From an uncultured Collinsella sp. (GTDB lineage Bacteria; Actinomycetota; Coriobacteriia; Coriobacteriales; Coriobacteriaceae): a stretch of 64,000 nucleotides of DNA. Below, piece after piece: positions 51,782 through 60,712 of this stretch. The stretch spans positions 1-64,000 of the forward strand of contig UQIT01000004.1 of NCBI GenBank assembly GCA_900541175.1, given 5' to 3'. The notes beneath the pieces are model-generated. The model did no database searches. It worked only from the letters and a program-made list of their open reading frames with translations, and was not told where the DNA came from. The position numbers and the translations under genes were made by a program. Position 1 is the first letter of the stretch; each line of letters starts with the position of its first letter.

Positions 51782-52654
51782 ATGTTCGATATGGTTTCTC
51801 GCCGCGGTTTCGTCTCGCTTTCTGCTGCCGCTGCCGCCGGCCTTGGCCTTGCCGGCTGCTCGGGCAACAAGACGTCCGAGCCGGCCGGATCCGATGCCGG
51901 TTCTGCTAAGGCATCTTCCAAGAAGGTTGTCGAGCTGCAGGTCTTTGCTGCCAACTCGCTCGAGAAGGCTCTGCCCGAGGTTCAGGAGCTCTACACCGAC
52001 CAGACCGGTACCACGTTTGCCGACACGCAGTTTAAGGCGTCCGGCGACCTTGTCGAGCAAATGCGCGCCGGTGCCGCCGTCGACGTGCTTATCACGGCCT
52101 CCAAGGGCACCATGGATGACGCCGAGGCCGCCGAGCTCGTCGACGCCGACACCCGTGAGGATATGTTCGTCAACGACCTCGTGATCATCCGCGCCGAGGG
52201 CTCTGACACCAAGGTCGAGGCCATCGCCGACGTCGCGAACCTGGACGGCAAGATCGCCATCGGCGACGCCAAGACCGTTCCCGCCGGCAAGTACGCCAAC
52301 CAGGCCCTGGCCTCCGTGGGCCTCTACACCGGCACCGAGGGCGACGACGGCGAGTATGCTCCCGAGATCGCCGATAAGGTGGCCCTGGCCGACAAGGTCG
52401 GCACTGCTGCGTCTTACGTCTCTACAGGCGACTGCCTGGCCGGTTTTGTCTACAGCTCCGATATCTTCCGCTACGACGGCATCGAGGAAGCCTTCGTGTG
52501 CCCCGAGGATTCGCACAAGCCCATCGTGTACCCGGGTGCCGTTGCCGAGAGCTCCGAGCACGCCGACGAGGCCAAGGCGTTTATCGACTTTTGCCTGTCC
52601 AACAAGAAGGCCCAGAAGATTTGGGCCAAATACGGCTTTGAGCTTTCCGCGTAG
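51782..52654 (+). CDS. modA: ModA, molybdate-binding lipoprotein
   Basis: Extracellular molybdate/tungstate receptor. The N terminus has SRRGFVSLSAAAAAGLGLAG followed by the lipobox Cys, a Tat-like twin-arginine lipoprotein signal. The mature domain begins LQVFAANSLEKALPEVQELY, the ModA oxyanion-binding opening, with ASGDLVEQMRAGAAVDVLIT and the AKTVPAGKYANQAL motif. It has 290 aa. ATG 51782 follows GAAAGGG. A terminator separates it from modB. Confidence 0.94.
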   Translation: MFDMVSRRGFVSLSAAAAAGLGLAGCSGNKTSEPAGSDAGSAKASSKKVVELQVFAANSLEKALPEVQELYTDQTGTTFADTQFKASGDLVEQMRAGAAVDVLITASKGTMDDAEAAELVDADTREDMFVNDLVIIRAEGSDTKVEAIADVANLDGKIAIGDAKTVPAGKYANQALASVGLYTGTEGDDGEYAPEIADKVALADKVGTAASYVSTGDCLAGFVYSSDIFRYDGIEEAFVCPEDSHKPIVYPGAVAESSEHADEAKAFIDFCLSNKKAQKIWAKYGFELSA

Positions 52655-52686
52655 TGCGGAAGGGCACTGTATAACGATATTCTTGA

Positions 52687-52719
52687 GGGCGGGCGTTCTT
52701 GCGATCGCCTGTCCTTTTT
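52687..52719 (+). terminator. Terminator between modA and modB
   Basis: GGGCGGGCG/CGCCTGTCC (9 bp, two G-T) with a 10-nt loop, followed by TTTTT. It probably lowers modBC expression relative to modA. Confidence 0.75.
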
Positions 52720-52770
52720 GATTGAACCGGCGTGCCTGCGCGCCGTTGCCCTGTGTTTGAGGAGTCGCCC

Positions 52771-54252
52771 GTGTCAAGGAAAACGATTCGTCTGCTCGCC
52801 GCGCTGGCAGCGGTTCTCTTTGCGTTTACCTCGCTGCCTGGGGCTGCCTGTGCTGAGGCTCTCTTTACCACTGCCGATGGGTGCCAGGCGACCGAGGACT
52901 CCGCGCTTATCGATGGCGTCGAGTTTGGCCTCAACGCGTTTGAGCGCAATGCCAAGGGCACGGCACGCTCGTTTGCAGGTCAGCCCGAGGGCTATCGATT
53001 TCCCATCTACAAAAAGACGACGCTTGTGACGGTGACGACGCCTTCGAACATCGTGGTGTGGGTTGATGCACACGCCGCTAAGGACGCGGGGCTCGACATT
53101 ACAAACGCCTCTGACCAAAAGGCGCTTAAGAAGATGCTCACGGGGCTCGATAAGTCTCACTCCATGGGCGGAGCGCTGCTGGAGGACTCCAGGCTTGAGT
53201 GGGTGTTTACCTCGGACAACGAACTTGTGCAGGGCGATTACCGCTATCAGTTTAAGGTGAAGGGCGGCAACGGCGATTACTACACGGTGGTGAATGCCAC
53301 CGACGCCGCGAATGTCGAGCTTGACTTGGGTGACGGCGTCCTGTGGAGTGATAATGCCGCCCTCGTGCGGTATGCGGACGTGTCGACGACGATGCCGCCG
53401 TCGCTGGCGGAGCGCGCCGCAGTCTTCTTTGGTGGTATCGACTATCGTCCGTTTTGGGTGTCTATCAAAACGAGCGGCCTTGCCTTGGTGATTGCCTTTG
53501 CACTGGGCCTGTTTGCCGCATGGAAGACCATAGGTACTACGAGCCGCATCAAGGGCCTGCTCGATTCGGTCTTTACTATCCCCATGGTGCTGCCGCCCAC
53601 GGTGTGCGGCTTTTTGCTGCTTATGCTGTTCGGTCGCTCGACCGGGGTGGGCCAGTGGCTCATCGCGCACGGCGTCTCGATCGTCTTTACGTGGCCCGCG
53701 GCGGTGATATCTGCCGTGGTGGTGTCGTTTCCCCTGGTCTACCGTACGGCGCTCGGTGCCTTCGAGAGCCTCAATACGCAGATGCTCGACGCCGCGCGAA
53801 CCTTGGGATGGTCCGAACGTCGCATCTTTGCCAAGCTCATGATGCCGCTCGGCTGGCCCTCCATCGCCGCCGGCACGGTGCTCGCCTTTGCCCGCGCGAT
53901 GGGCGAGTTTGGCTGCACGCTGTTCTTTGCGGGCAACTACGCCGGTATTACGCAGACCATTCCCATTGCGATTTACTTTGAGTGGATGGGCGGCAATACG
54001 TCGGTGGCCCTCTTTTGGGTCGTGGTCGTAATCGCGTTCAGCTTCCTGGTCATCCTATTCATCAACATGTACACGGCGCATTCGCAAAAGTATCGCGAGC
54101 GTGGTCTCTCCCGTGCGGAGCGCAAGCAGGCCAAGCAGCTGGGCGGCCAGACCGATTCGCTCGACCCGGTTGGCGGCGATGCGCTGCGTATCGATCGCGA
54201 GGCGCTGGCCGAGCTCATGCGCGATGACGCCGTCTCGAAGGGAGGTCGATAG
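52771..54252 (+). CDS. modB: ModB permease with N-terminal extracytoplasmic domain fusion
   Basis: Membrane channel of the molybdate importer, unusually long at 493 aa against about 225. Residues 5-30 are a signal-like hydrophobic helix ending AACAEA. Residues about 31-220 form a soluble, probably extracytoplasmic domain with VEFGLNAFERNAKGTA and VVWVDAHAAKDAGLD. The permease occupies about 225-435, with the ATPase-contact loop DAARTLGWSERRIFAKLMMP. A basic cytoplasmic tail of about 55 residues closes it. GTG 52771 follows TGAGGAG. I do not recognise the N-terminal domain. It is 3 bp from modC. Confidence 0.9.
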   Translation: MSRKTIRLLAALAAVLFAFTSLPGAACAEALFTTADGCQATEDSALIDGVEFGLNAFERNAKGTARSFAGQPEGYRFPIYKKTTLVTVTTPSNIVVWVDAHAAKDAGLDITNASDQKALKKMLTGLDKSHSMGGALLEDSRLEWVFTSDNELVQGDYRYQFKVKGGNGDYYTVVNATDAANVELDLGDGVLWSDNAALVRYADVSTTMPPSLAERAAVFFGGIDYRPFWVSIKTSGLALVIAFALGLFAAWKTIGTTSRIKGLLDSVFTIPMVLPPTVCGFLLLMLFGRSTGVGQWLIAHGVSIVFTWPAAVISAVVVSFPLVYRTALGAFESLNTQMLDAARTLGWSERRIFAKLMMPLGWPSIAAGTVLAFARAMGEFGCTLFFAGNYAGITQTIPIAIYFEWMGGNTSVALFWVVVVIAFSFLVILFINMYTAHSQKYRERGLSRAERKQAKQLGGQTDSLDPVGGDALRIDREALAELMRDDAVSKGGR

Positions 54253-54255
54253 GCC

Positions 54256-55326
54256 ATGTCGCTTGTTCTGAATATCAAAAAACGCTATCCGGGGTTCACT
54301 CTCGACATCCAACTCGAAGCCGGCGAGGAGCGCGTGGCCCTGCTCGGTGCCTCCGGATGTGGTAAGAGCTGCACCTTGCGCTGCATTGCCGGCGTGGAGA
54401 CGCCCGACGAGGGCAAGATCGTCGTCAACGGCGTGACCTTTTTTGACTCGTCGGCAGGCATCAACCTTTCGCCCCAGGAGCGCAAATGCGCCCTGCTGTT
54501 CCAAAACTATCAGCTCTTTCCCAACATGACGGTGGCCGATAACGTGTGCGCCGGCGTAAAGGATGCGGGCGACGCCGCGGCGCGCAAAAAACTTGCCGAG
54601 CGTTACCTGGGCATCTTTGGCCTGACCGATTTCGCCGACCGCTATCCCGCGCGACTCTCGGGCGGTCAGCAGCAACGTGTGGCGCTTGCTCGCATGGTGG
54701 CGGCGCATCCGGGCATTTTTATGTTCGACGAGCCCATGAGCGCACTCGATTCCTATCTTAAGAGCGCCCTCGAACAGAACATGCTCGACCTGTTCGATGT
54801 ATGCAACCGCACCGTGCTCTACGTGAGCCACGACATCGACGAAGCGTGCCGCCTGTGCCAGCGCATTTGCGTGATGCATAACGGGCATGTGGAGGAGATC
54901 GGCTCCGTTGAAGACGTGGTCCGCCGTCCGCAGACGCTGGCGGCACTGCGCCTGACGGGCTGCAAGAACACAAGCCGGGCGCGCAAGATCGGCGACGAAG
55001 AAGTTGAGGCCCTCGACTGGGGCATGACCTTTAACGTGGGTCGCGAGGTTCCCGATAATGTGGCGTACCTTGGCATTCGCGCAAGCTACTTCCATGTTGA
55101 CAATCGCGCTGAGCGGGGCCGCAACAGCTATGACCTGCACGTGGCGCGCGTAAGTGATTCGCGTTTTGAGCGCCTGGTGCTGTTGGATGCGCCGCGGGCC
55201 GATGCGCCCACGCGCCTGCAGTGGAAGGTCAACAAAGTGGGCATGCCTGCCGACGAGCTGCCGCAAGCAGGCGAGACGCTGCGCATGCATTTTGATGCCA
55301 GCAGAATCCATCTGGTTTGTCGGTAG
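54256..55326 (+). CDS. modC: ModC, molybdate ABC transporter ATPase
   Basis: ATPase of the molybdate importer. Walker A is LLGASGCGKSCTLRCIAGVE, Q-loop ALLFQNYQLFPNMTVADNV, signature [19 protein letters not shown], Walker B IFMFDEPMSALDS and switch His VLYVSHDIDEAC. A C-terminal regulatory domain of about 120 residues (from about 235) carries LGIRASYFHVD, as in ModC-like proteins. It has 356 aa. It begins 3 bp after modB, and GGAGG lies near the modB stop. Confidence 0.93.
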   Translation: MSLVLNIKKRYPGFTLDIQLEAGEERVALLGASGCGKSCTLRCIAGVETPDEGKIVVNGVTFFDSSAGINLSPQERKCALLFQNYQLFPNMTVADNVCAGVKDAGDAAARKKLAERYLGIFGLTDFADRYPARLSGGQQQRVALARMVAAHPGIFMFDEPMSALDSYLKSALEQNMLDLFDVCNRTVLYVSHDIDEACRLCQRICVMHNGHVEEIGSVEDVVRRPQTLAALRLTGCKNTSRARKIGDEEVEALDWGMTFNVGREVPDNVAYLGIRASYFHVDNRAERGRNSYDLHVARVSDSRFERLVLLDAPRADAPTRLQWKVNKVGMPADELPQAGETLRMHFDASRIHLVCR

Positions 55327-55333
55327 GGTAGAG

Positions 55334-55376
55334 GGCGGGCTGTCGAGGGTTCTCGGCAGCCCGCCGGTTCGTTTTC
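55334..55376 (+). terminator. Terminator of the mod operon
   Basis: GGCGGGCTG-t-CGAG/CTCG-g-CAGCCCGCC, followed by GGTTCGTTTTCTT. Confidence 0.8.
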
Positions 55377-55760
55377 TTCCGTTCGCCGAATGTAGAATGC
55401 CAATTAATTATCAAGCAAGATAATAATTTATTAAACGGCGGCACACGATGCTGTCGTACGAATGTCAACGGTGTTCGTCTGGACGATGACCGCTGATATA
55501 GTTAACCTTGACTGGTTAAGGAGGGTGCGCACATGCCGCAGACGACATACATTCGCCGCGTTGCCGCGCGTGCCCTGTATATCGCTCGGGGCCGCATATG
55601 AGCAGGTATGTTCACGGCTCCGGGAGAGACGACGCACAACTAAATAACCGTTCGCAAGGCAGGTTCCCTAAAATTCCGGGTTTGAGCACGGCCGGGCAAT
55701 CGCCGTCCGTCGTGCATCGATACCGCTGTTATCCGTTTTTGGTTCGAGAGGGGAACCGTC
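55377..55760. promoter_or_regulatory. Regulatory region upstream of the double-cubane locus
   Basis: It starts with an AT-rich tract containing ATTATC-AAGCAA-GATAAT (55407-55424). A second inverted repeat, TTAACC-TTGACT-GGTTAA (55502-55519), is adjacent to a TATAGT -10 candidate (55497-55502). A 22-codon ORF with a strong SD follows. These are plausible operators and a promoter for the operon starting at 55761; the regulator is unknown. Confidence 0.45.
55533..55601 (+). CDS. Possible 22-codon upstream ORF
   Basis: ATG 55533 lies 6-8 bp after AAGGAGGG. It encodes 22 residues beginning MPQTTYIRRVAARALY, with five arginines. Its stop overlaps another ATG (ATGA at 55598) opening a 56-codon frame that runs into the next gene's start. 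It might be a leader peptide or translational coupling element, but no clear terminator/antiterminator pair follows, so support is limited. Confidence 0.35.
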   Translation: MPQTTYIRRVAARALYIARGRI

Positions 55761-57044
55761 ATGGCTGAAGAATTTGATTTCCATCCGATGTGGGAGAGTC
55801 TCGGCATGAATCTTGCCGATCACGACATGCTGCTGGGTGCCGTGGGCCAGATGTACGGCGATATGTTCCTGACGCAGAACAACCGTCCCAAGTCCACGTC
55901 CTACCTGGACTTTGTGGCCACCAACATCCACAGCGGCCGTATTAAGGAGATGCTCGACAAGAAGGAGGCCGGCGAGGCCACCAAGATCGTCGGTTCGTTC
56001 TGCGTGTACGTGCCCGAGGAGATCGTACTTGCCTGTGAGGGTATTCCTGTGGGCCTGTGCTCGGGTGCCGATTGGGCAACCGATAAGGTCGAGGAGCACC
56101 TGCCGCGCAACACCTGTCCGCTTATCAAGAGCTTTGCCGGCTTTAAGCTGGGCGAGGTCTGCCCCTACATTGAGTCGAGTGACCTGGTGGTGGGCGAGAA
56201 CACCTGCGATGGCAAGAAGAAGGCTTATGAGTTTTTTGCCACGCAAAAGAACATGTACGTCATGGATATTCCCAACGTACACGATGAGTCGACGCTCGTG
56301 ACCTGGAAGGCCGAGGTCAAGAAGCTCGCCGCCAAGATCGAGGAAGAGTGCGACGTCACGATTACGCCTGAGCGTCTGAAGGCCGCCATCCACGCCGTCA
56401 ATGAGAAGCGTCGCGCCCTGCAGCGCCTCGCTGCCACGCGCGCAGCCGACCCTGCGCCCATCAGCGGTCTCGACAGCCTGCTGACCGTCCAGGCCGCCTT
56501 TATGGACGACACGCCACGTCTGACCGGAGCCATTAACGATATGGCGGCTGAGTGCGAGCAGCGTGTCGAGGCCGGCGAGGGCGTGGCGCCCAAGGGGACC
56601 AAGCGCATACTGTACACCGGCACGCCCATGGCCGTGCCCAACTGGAAGCTGTTCAACCTCATCGAGAAGGCCGGCGGCGTTGTGGTGGGCGAGGAGTCCT
56701 GCACGGGTTCGCGCTATTACAAGGACCTGGTCGACGAGACTGGCGAGACGGTCGACGAGATGCTCGATGCCATCGCTGAGCGCTACTTTAAGATCAACTG
56801 CGCCGTCTTTACGCCCAACGACCAGCGTATGAAGGACATTGTCCAGATGGCCAAGGACCTGCATGCCGACGGCATCGTCGACGTGGCCCTGCAGTTCTGC
56901 ACGCTCTACGAGATGGAGTCCTTCGCCGTGGAGAAGGCCGCCGAGGAGGCAGGCATTCCGTTTATGCACATCACGACCGACTACGCCGGTGAGGACGCCG
57001 GTCAGCTCCAGACCCGCATCGAGGCCTTCCTGGAAACCATTTAG
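55761..57044 (+). CDS. 2-hydroxyacyl-CoA dehydratase D-like / double-cubane-cluster protein, paralogue 1 (YjiM-like)
   Basis: Member of the HgdB/YjiM group whose characterised relatives hold a double-cubane [8Fe-9S] cluster or a [4Fe-4S] cluster and perform ATP-driven low-potential reductions. Cysteines at residues 81 (FCVYVPEE), 100, 119 (NTCPLIKSF), 134 (VCPYIESSD) and 149 (ENTCDGKKKAYEFF) align with those of the second paralogue at 60.7 kb. The TCDGKKK motif is typical of the YjiM/DCCP branch. It has 427 aa, with about 39 extra N-terminal residues. GAGAGGGG precedes ATG 55761. The substrate is unknown. Confidence 0.85.
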   Translation: MAEEFDFHPMWESLGMNLADHDMLLGAVGQMYGDMFLTQNNRPKSTSYLDFVATNIHSGRIKEMLDKKEAGEATKIVGSFCVYVPEEIVLACEGIPVGLCSGADWATDKVEEHLPRNTCPLIKSFAGFKLGEVCPYIESSDLVVGENTCDGKKKAYEFFATQKNMYVMDIPNVHDESTLVTWKAEVKKLAAKIEEECDVTITPERLKAAIHAVNEKRRALQRLAATRAADPAPISGLDSLLTVQAAFMDDTPRLTGAINDMAAECEQRVEAGEGVAPKGTKRILYTGTPMAVPNWKLFNLIEKAGGVVVGEESCTGSRYYKDLVDETGETVDEMLDAIAERYFKINCAVFTPNDQRMKDIVQMAKDLHADGIVDVALQFCTLYEMESFAVEKAAEEAGIPFMHITTDYAGEDAGQLQTRIEAFLETI

Positions 57045-57178
57045 GTTTAGGCCCTACCTACCTTCGTGGTAGGACTTCGAATATGTTGTCCTGAGCCGAC
57101 GGGTGCCCGGATGTGCCGCAGGGTGCCTGTCGGCTGAGCATAGTTTTCTGCACGTTTGTTCAACAAGAGAGGATTTCG

Positions 57179-58771
57179 ATGAACAACGACCTTTTCAAGG
57201 CGGGCATCTCCCGTCGCAGCTTTCTGACCGGCGCCGGAGCCCTAGGCGTGCTGGCGGGACTGGGCCTTACGGGCTGCGGCGGCTCCAATTCTGCGAGCGG
57301 CAGCGCCGCGGGTAACGCGAGCGCGACCGATGGTCTCGTGATTCCCGTCTCCGCCACGGTGACCTCGCTCAACCGCGATCTTGAGAGCATGGCCGAGGGC
57401 TTCCTAGAGCTCAAGGGCTTTACCACCGAGCTCTATGTCGTCGATAACGGCGACACGCGCTACTACCTTGCCGAGAGCTGTGACACCGACGACGGACAGA
57501 CCTACACGCTCAAGCTGCGTGACGGCCTCAAATGGCATGATGGCGAGGCCATCACCGCCGACGACGTGATCTTCACGCTCGACTGCAACGCCGAGACCGA
57601 CAACGGTGCCGGCTTCACCAACTGCGTCTTTGTGGGCGAGGATCCTGTTACCTACGAGAAGGTCGACGACCTGACCGTCAAGATCACCCTTCCCGTGGTC
57701 TCCGCCTCATACTTTGAGATTCTGGGCCAGCTGGTGCTGATCCCCAAGCACGCCTTTGACGGCAACACCGATATCAAGTCCGCCAAGGCTAACCTCACCG
57801 ATATAGGCTCCGGCCCCTACAAACTCAAGGAGTTCAAGGACGGCGAGTCACTCGTTCTCGAGGCCTTCGAGGATTACTACAAGGGCGCCCCGAGCATCAA
57901 GACGCTCACCTTCAAGGTGATCGGCGATGCTAGCGCTCAGCAGGTCGCCTTCAAAAACGGCGAAGTCAACTTGCTGCCCGTTACCACCGAGACGGTGGCC
58001 AAGGAGTACCGCGACAGCAGCGATGTGACGCTCACCTCCATCCCCGAGGGCCGCGTCAACTACCTTGCCTGGAACAAGTACTGCGAGACCTGGAGCGATA
58101 AGGACGCCGTGGCGGCCGTCTTTGCCGCGCTCGACGTTCAGGAGATCGTCGACACGGTTTACGGCGAGAACCTCGCCGTAGTGGCCAACTCCATCTTTTC
58201 CAACCGCACGCTCTACCACAGCGATTCCGTCAAGGCGTATAAACAGGACGTGGACAAGGCCAAGAAGCTCGCCGAGAGCTCCGGTCTTGCGGGGAAGACC
58301 GTCAAGCTCTACTTCAACGCCGACCGTGCCTACATGAAGGAGACCGCTCAGGTTATCCAGCAGCAGCTCAAGACCATCGACGTGACGGTCGACGTCCAAG
58401 GCGTGGAGTCCAACGGCTTCTTCGACATCGTCTTTACCGATCAGGCCGACTATGAGCTCTATCTCAACGGCTACGCCTCCGCGGGTGATCCCGACGACGT
58501 GGTCGTTGGCATGTACGACGGCACCTGGGGCATCAACGTGGATACCCCGCAGGAGGTCCTCGACCTCTTTATCCAGGGTCGCGGTACCGTTGACGAGAAG
58601 CAGCGTGAGGAGACCTACGCCGACCTTCAGCAGAAGGCCCACGATGCCAACCTCGTTTTCCCGATCGCCTACCCCAACTACTGCTTTGCCGCGCCTTCCA
58701 ACCTCAAGGGCGTCGATACGTGCCAGACCACGCCGATCTTCGAGGACTACACCGAGATCAAGTTCGATTAG
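57179..58771 (+). CDS. Peptide/nickel-type ABC transporter substrate-binding lipoprotein
   Basis: SBP family 5 (DppA/OppA/NikA-like) receptor, 530 aa. The N terminus ISRRSFLTGAGALGVLAGLG followed by a lipobox Cys suggests Tat export and lipid anchoring. Typical motifs are YTLKLRDGLKWHDGEAITAD, DVIFTLD and GSGPYKLKEFKDGESLVLEA. AAGAGAGG precedes ATG 57179; upstream in-frame codons are non-homologous. It is followed by two cognate permeases, and lies between two double-cubane proteins, so its ligand may feed that pathway. It could equally carry peptides, opines or metal chelates. Confidence 0.9.
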   Translation: MNNDLFKAGISRRSFLTGAGALGVLAGLGLTGCGGSNSASGSAAGNASATDGLVIPVSATVTSLNRDLESMAEGFLELKGFTTELYVVDNGDTRYYLAESCDTDDGQTYTLKLRDGLKWHDGEAITADDVIFTLDCNAETDNGAGFTNCVFVGEDPVTYEKVDDLTVKITLPVVSASYFEILGQLVLIPKHAFDGNTDIKSAKANLTDIGSGPYKLKEFKDGESLVLEAFEDYYKGAPSIKTLTFKVIGDASAQQVAFKNGEVNLLPVTTETVAKEYRDSSDVTLTSIPEGRVNYLAWNKYCETWSDKDAVAAVFAALDVQEIVDTVYGENLAVVANSIFSNRTLYHSDSVKAYKQDVDKAKKLAESSGLAGKTVKLYFNADRAYMKETAQVIQQQLKTIDVTVDVQGVESNGFFDIVFTDQADYELYLNGYASAGDPDDVVVGMYDGTWGINVDTPQEVLDLFIQGRGTVDEKQREETYADLQQKAHDANLVFPIAYPNYCFAAPSNLKGVDTCQTTPIFEDYTEIKFD

Positions 58772-58856
58772 CCTCATATGGTTGCGGCCCACATAGGGCT
58801 CGATGGGGGCGCGGGCGCCGTTTGCCGTCCGTGCCCCTTGCGCATGAAAGGAACCC

Positions 58857-59834
58857 ATGAGATCGTATCTGCTCAAACGCCTCTCCCAGACAGCGCTCGT
58901 CTTTGTCCTGGTGTCGATGTTCGCCTTCTCGATCGTCTACTTTGCACCAGGCGACCCGCTCTACCTTTACACGTCCCCCTCGGTCTCATCGCATAAGCTT
59001 TCCGATGAGCAGTTGGAGTCGATGAGGGACTCGTTGGGTCTCTCGGGCAATATCGCCGAGCGTTATGTGAGCTGGGCGGGAAAGATGCTCCAGGGCGATT
59101 GGGGTCTCTCCACGAGCAACCATCAGCCCGTCAAGGACCAGATCCTGAGCAGGCTGCCCAACACCGTGGGGCTCATGGGTGCCGCGCTCGTTCTCTCGGT
59201 GGCTCTCGCGATTCCGTTGGGTCTGCTCGCGGGCTATTTTAGAAACCGGCTGCCCGATAACGTGATCAGCCTTTTGACCTATATCGGCATCTCGGTGCCC
59301 CCGTTTTGGTTTGGCATCATGCTGATCATCCTGTTCGCGCTTGTGCTGGGCGTGCTGCCGAGCTCGGGCATGCGCACCATCGGCGTCAACGACCCCGTCG
59401 ATGTGGCGCGCCACGCTATCCTTCCCGTGATCGTGCTCTCGGTGGGAAACACAGCCACCTTTGTGCGCTACCTGCGTGCGGGCGTGATCTCGCAGATGCG
59501 CGAGGAGTACGTCACCGTTGCCGTGGCCCAGGGAACCCCGCGCCGCCGTGTGCTTACGCACCATGTGCTGCGCAACTCGATCCTGCCGCTCATCACCATG
59601 GTGGGTATGAACTTTGGCACGCTCGTCACGGGCTCGTTTATCGTGGAGAGCGTATTTGGCTGGCCCGGGCTGGGCGTGCTCTGCATGGATGCCGTTAACA
59701 ACCGCGACTACACCATGATCATGGGCATCACGATGCTCGCCTCGTGCCTCCTTTTGATCGGAAACCTGCTTGCTGACGTTCTCTACGCCGTTGTCGATCC
59801 GCGCATTCGCTTGGACGGAGGTTCCGATGAATAG
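58857..59834 (+). CDS. DppB/NikB-type ABC permease
   Basis: First permease of the importer, 325 aa with six helices. MRSYLLKRLSQTALVFVLVS and FAPGDPLYLYTS are the standard N-terminal features, and the EAA loop is EYVTVAVAQGTPRRRVLTHH. SFIVESVFGWPGLGVLCMDAV closes the family pattern. GAAAGGAACCC precedes the ATG. It overlaps the second permease by 8 bp. Confidence 0.93.
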   Translation: MRSYLLKRLSQTALVFVLVSMFAFSIVYFAPGDPLYLYTSPSVSSHKLSDEQLESMRDSLGLSGNIAERYVSWAGKMLQGDWGLSTSNHQPVKDQILSRLPNTVGLMGAALVLSVALAIPLGLLAGYFRNRLPDNVISLLTYIGISVPPFWFGIMLIILFALVLGVLPSSGMRTIGVNDPVDVARHAILPVIVLSVGNTATFVRYLRAGVISQMREEYVTVAVAQGTPRRRVLTHHVLRNSILPLITMVGMNFGTLVTGSFIVESVFGWPGLGVLCMDAVNNRDYTMIMGITMLASCLLLIGNLLADVLYAVVDPRIRLDGGSDE

Positions 59835-60654
59835 GGCCGGACTCTTCAAGCGCATGGCCAAGAACCGCTTGGCCCCGGTTTGCGCCGTCATCCTCTGCGT
59901 GATCGTGTTGGGCGCGCTGCTGGCACCGCTCTCTCCCTACGATCCCGACGCGCTCTCTCCCGACAAGCTGATGGGCCCCTGCGCCGAGCATCTGCTGGGA
60001 ACCGATGACCTGGGTCGCGATACGTTTACCCGCGCCCTGTACGGCGGGCGTGTGTCGCTTTTGGTGGGCTTTGCCGCCATGGCCGTGGCCGTGGTGATCG
60101 GGTGCCTGGTGGGATCTGTTGCCGGGTACGCGGGCGGAAAGGTCGATGCGGTGCTGATGCGCATCGTCGACGTGTTCCTCTCGGTTCCCAGCCTGCTGTT
60201 TATCATCGTGGTCTACGCCTTTGCGCCGCGCAACCTCGTGACGCTGGTGTTTATGCTCGCCTTTTTCTCGTGGACCTCGGTTGCGCGCGTTACCCGCGCG
60301 CAGACGCTCACGCTCAAACAGCGTGACTTCGTGGATGCCGCGCGAGCACTCGGTGCGGGGCATGCGCGCATCATCCTGCGCTACATCATGCCCAACCTGT
60401 TGCCTCAGGTGATCGTTGCCGCGAGCCTTGCGGTGGCTAACGCGATCCTCGATGAGAGCGCGCTCTCGTTTTTGGGCTATGGTGTTCAGCTGCCCATGGC
60501 TTCGTGGGGCTCCATGCTCCAGGGGGCTCAGCAGTACATTCTCTACAGTCCCGTGCTCGCGCTCGTGCCGGGGCTCTTTATCTTGCTTACGGTGCTCTGC
60601 TTCAACGTGTTGGGAGACACGCTCCAACAGGCGCTCGATCCAAGGCAGCTCTAA
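59827..60654 (+). CDS. DppC/NikC-type ABC permease
   Basis: Second permease, 275 aa. HLLGTDDLGRDTFTRALYGG is the diagnostic DppC/NikC motif, followed by five to six helices with VDVFLSVPSLLFIIV and the EAA loop DFVDAARALGAGHARIILRY. ATG 59827 has GGAGG upstream and overlaps the previous stop. No ATPase genes (DppD/DppF type) follow; instead the next gene is a double-cubane protein. Confidence 0.93.
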   Translation: MNRAGLFKRMAKNRLAPVCAVILCVIVLGALLAPLSPYDPDALSPDKLMGPCAEHLLGTDDLGRDTFTRALYGGRVSLLVGFAAMAVAVVIGCLVGSVAGYAGGKVDAVLMRIVDVFLSVPSLLFIIVVYAFAPRNLVTLVFMLAFFSWTSVARVTRAQTLTLKQRDFVDAARALGAGHARIILRYIMPNLLPQVIVAASLAVANAILDESALSFLGYGVQLPMASWGSMLQGAQQYILYSPVLALVPGLFILLTVLCFNVLGDTLQQALDPRQL

Positions 60655-60712
60655 TCGCTCTTCGCGAGCCTGGGGCTAAGTCATTTTAGATTTTCAAAGA
60701 GGGGAGAATCAC

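Noticed and set aside
55598..55768. 56-codon ORF running into the first double-cubane gene
   Set aside because: It overlaps the real start, has no SD of its own except through the 22-codon ORF, and has no recognisable motif; kept only as context for that small ORF.
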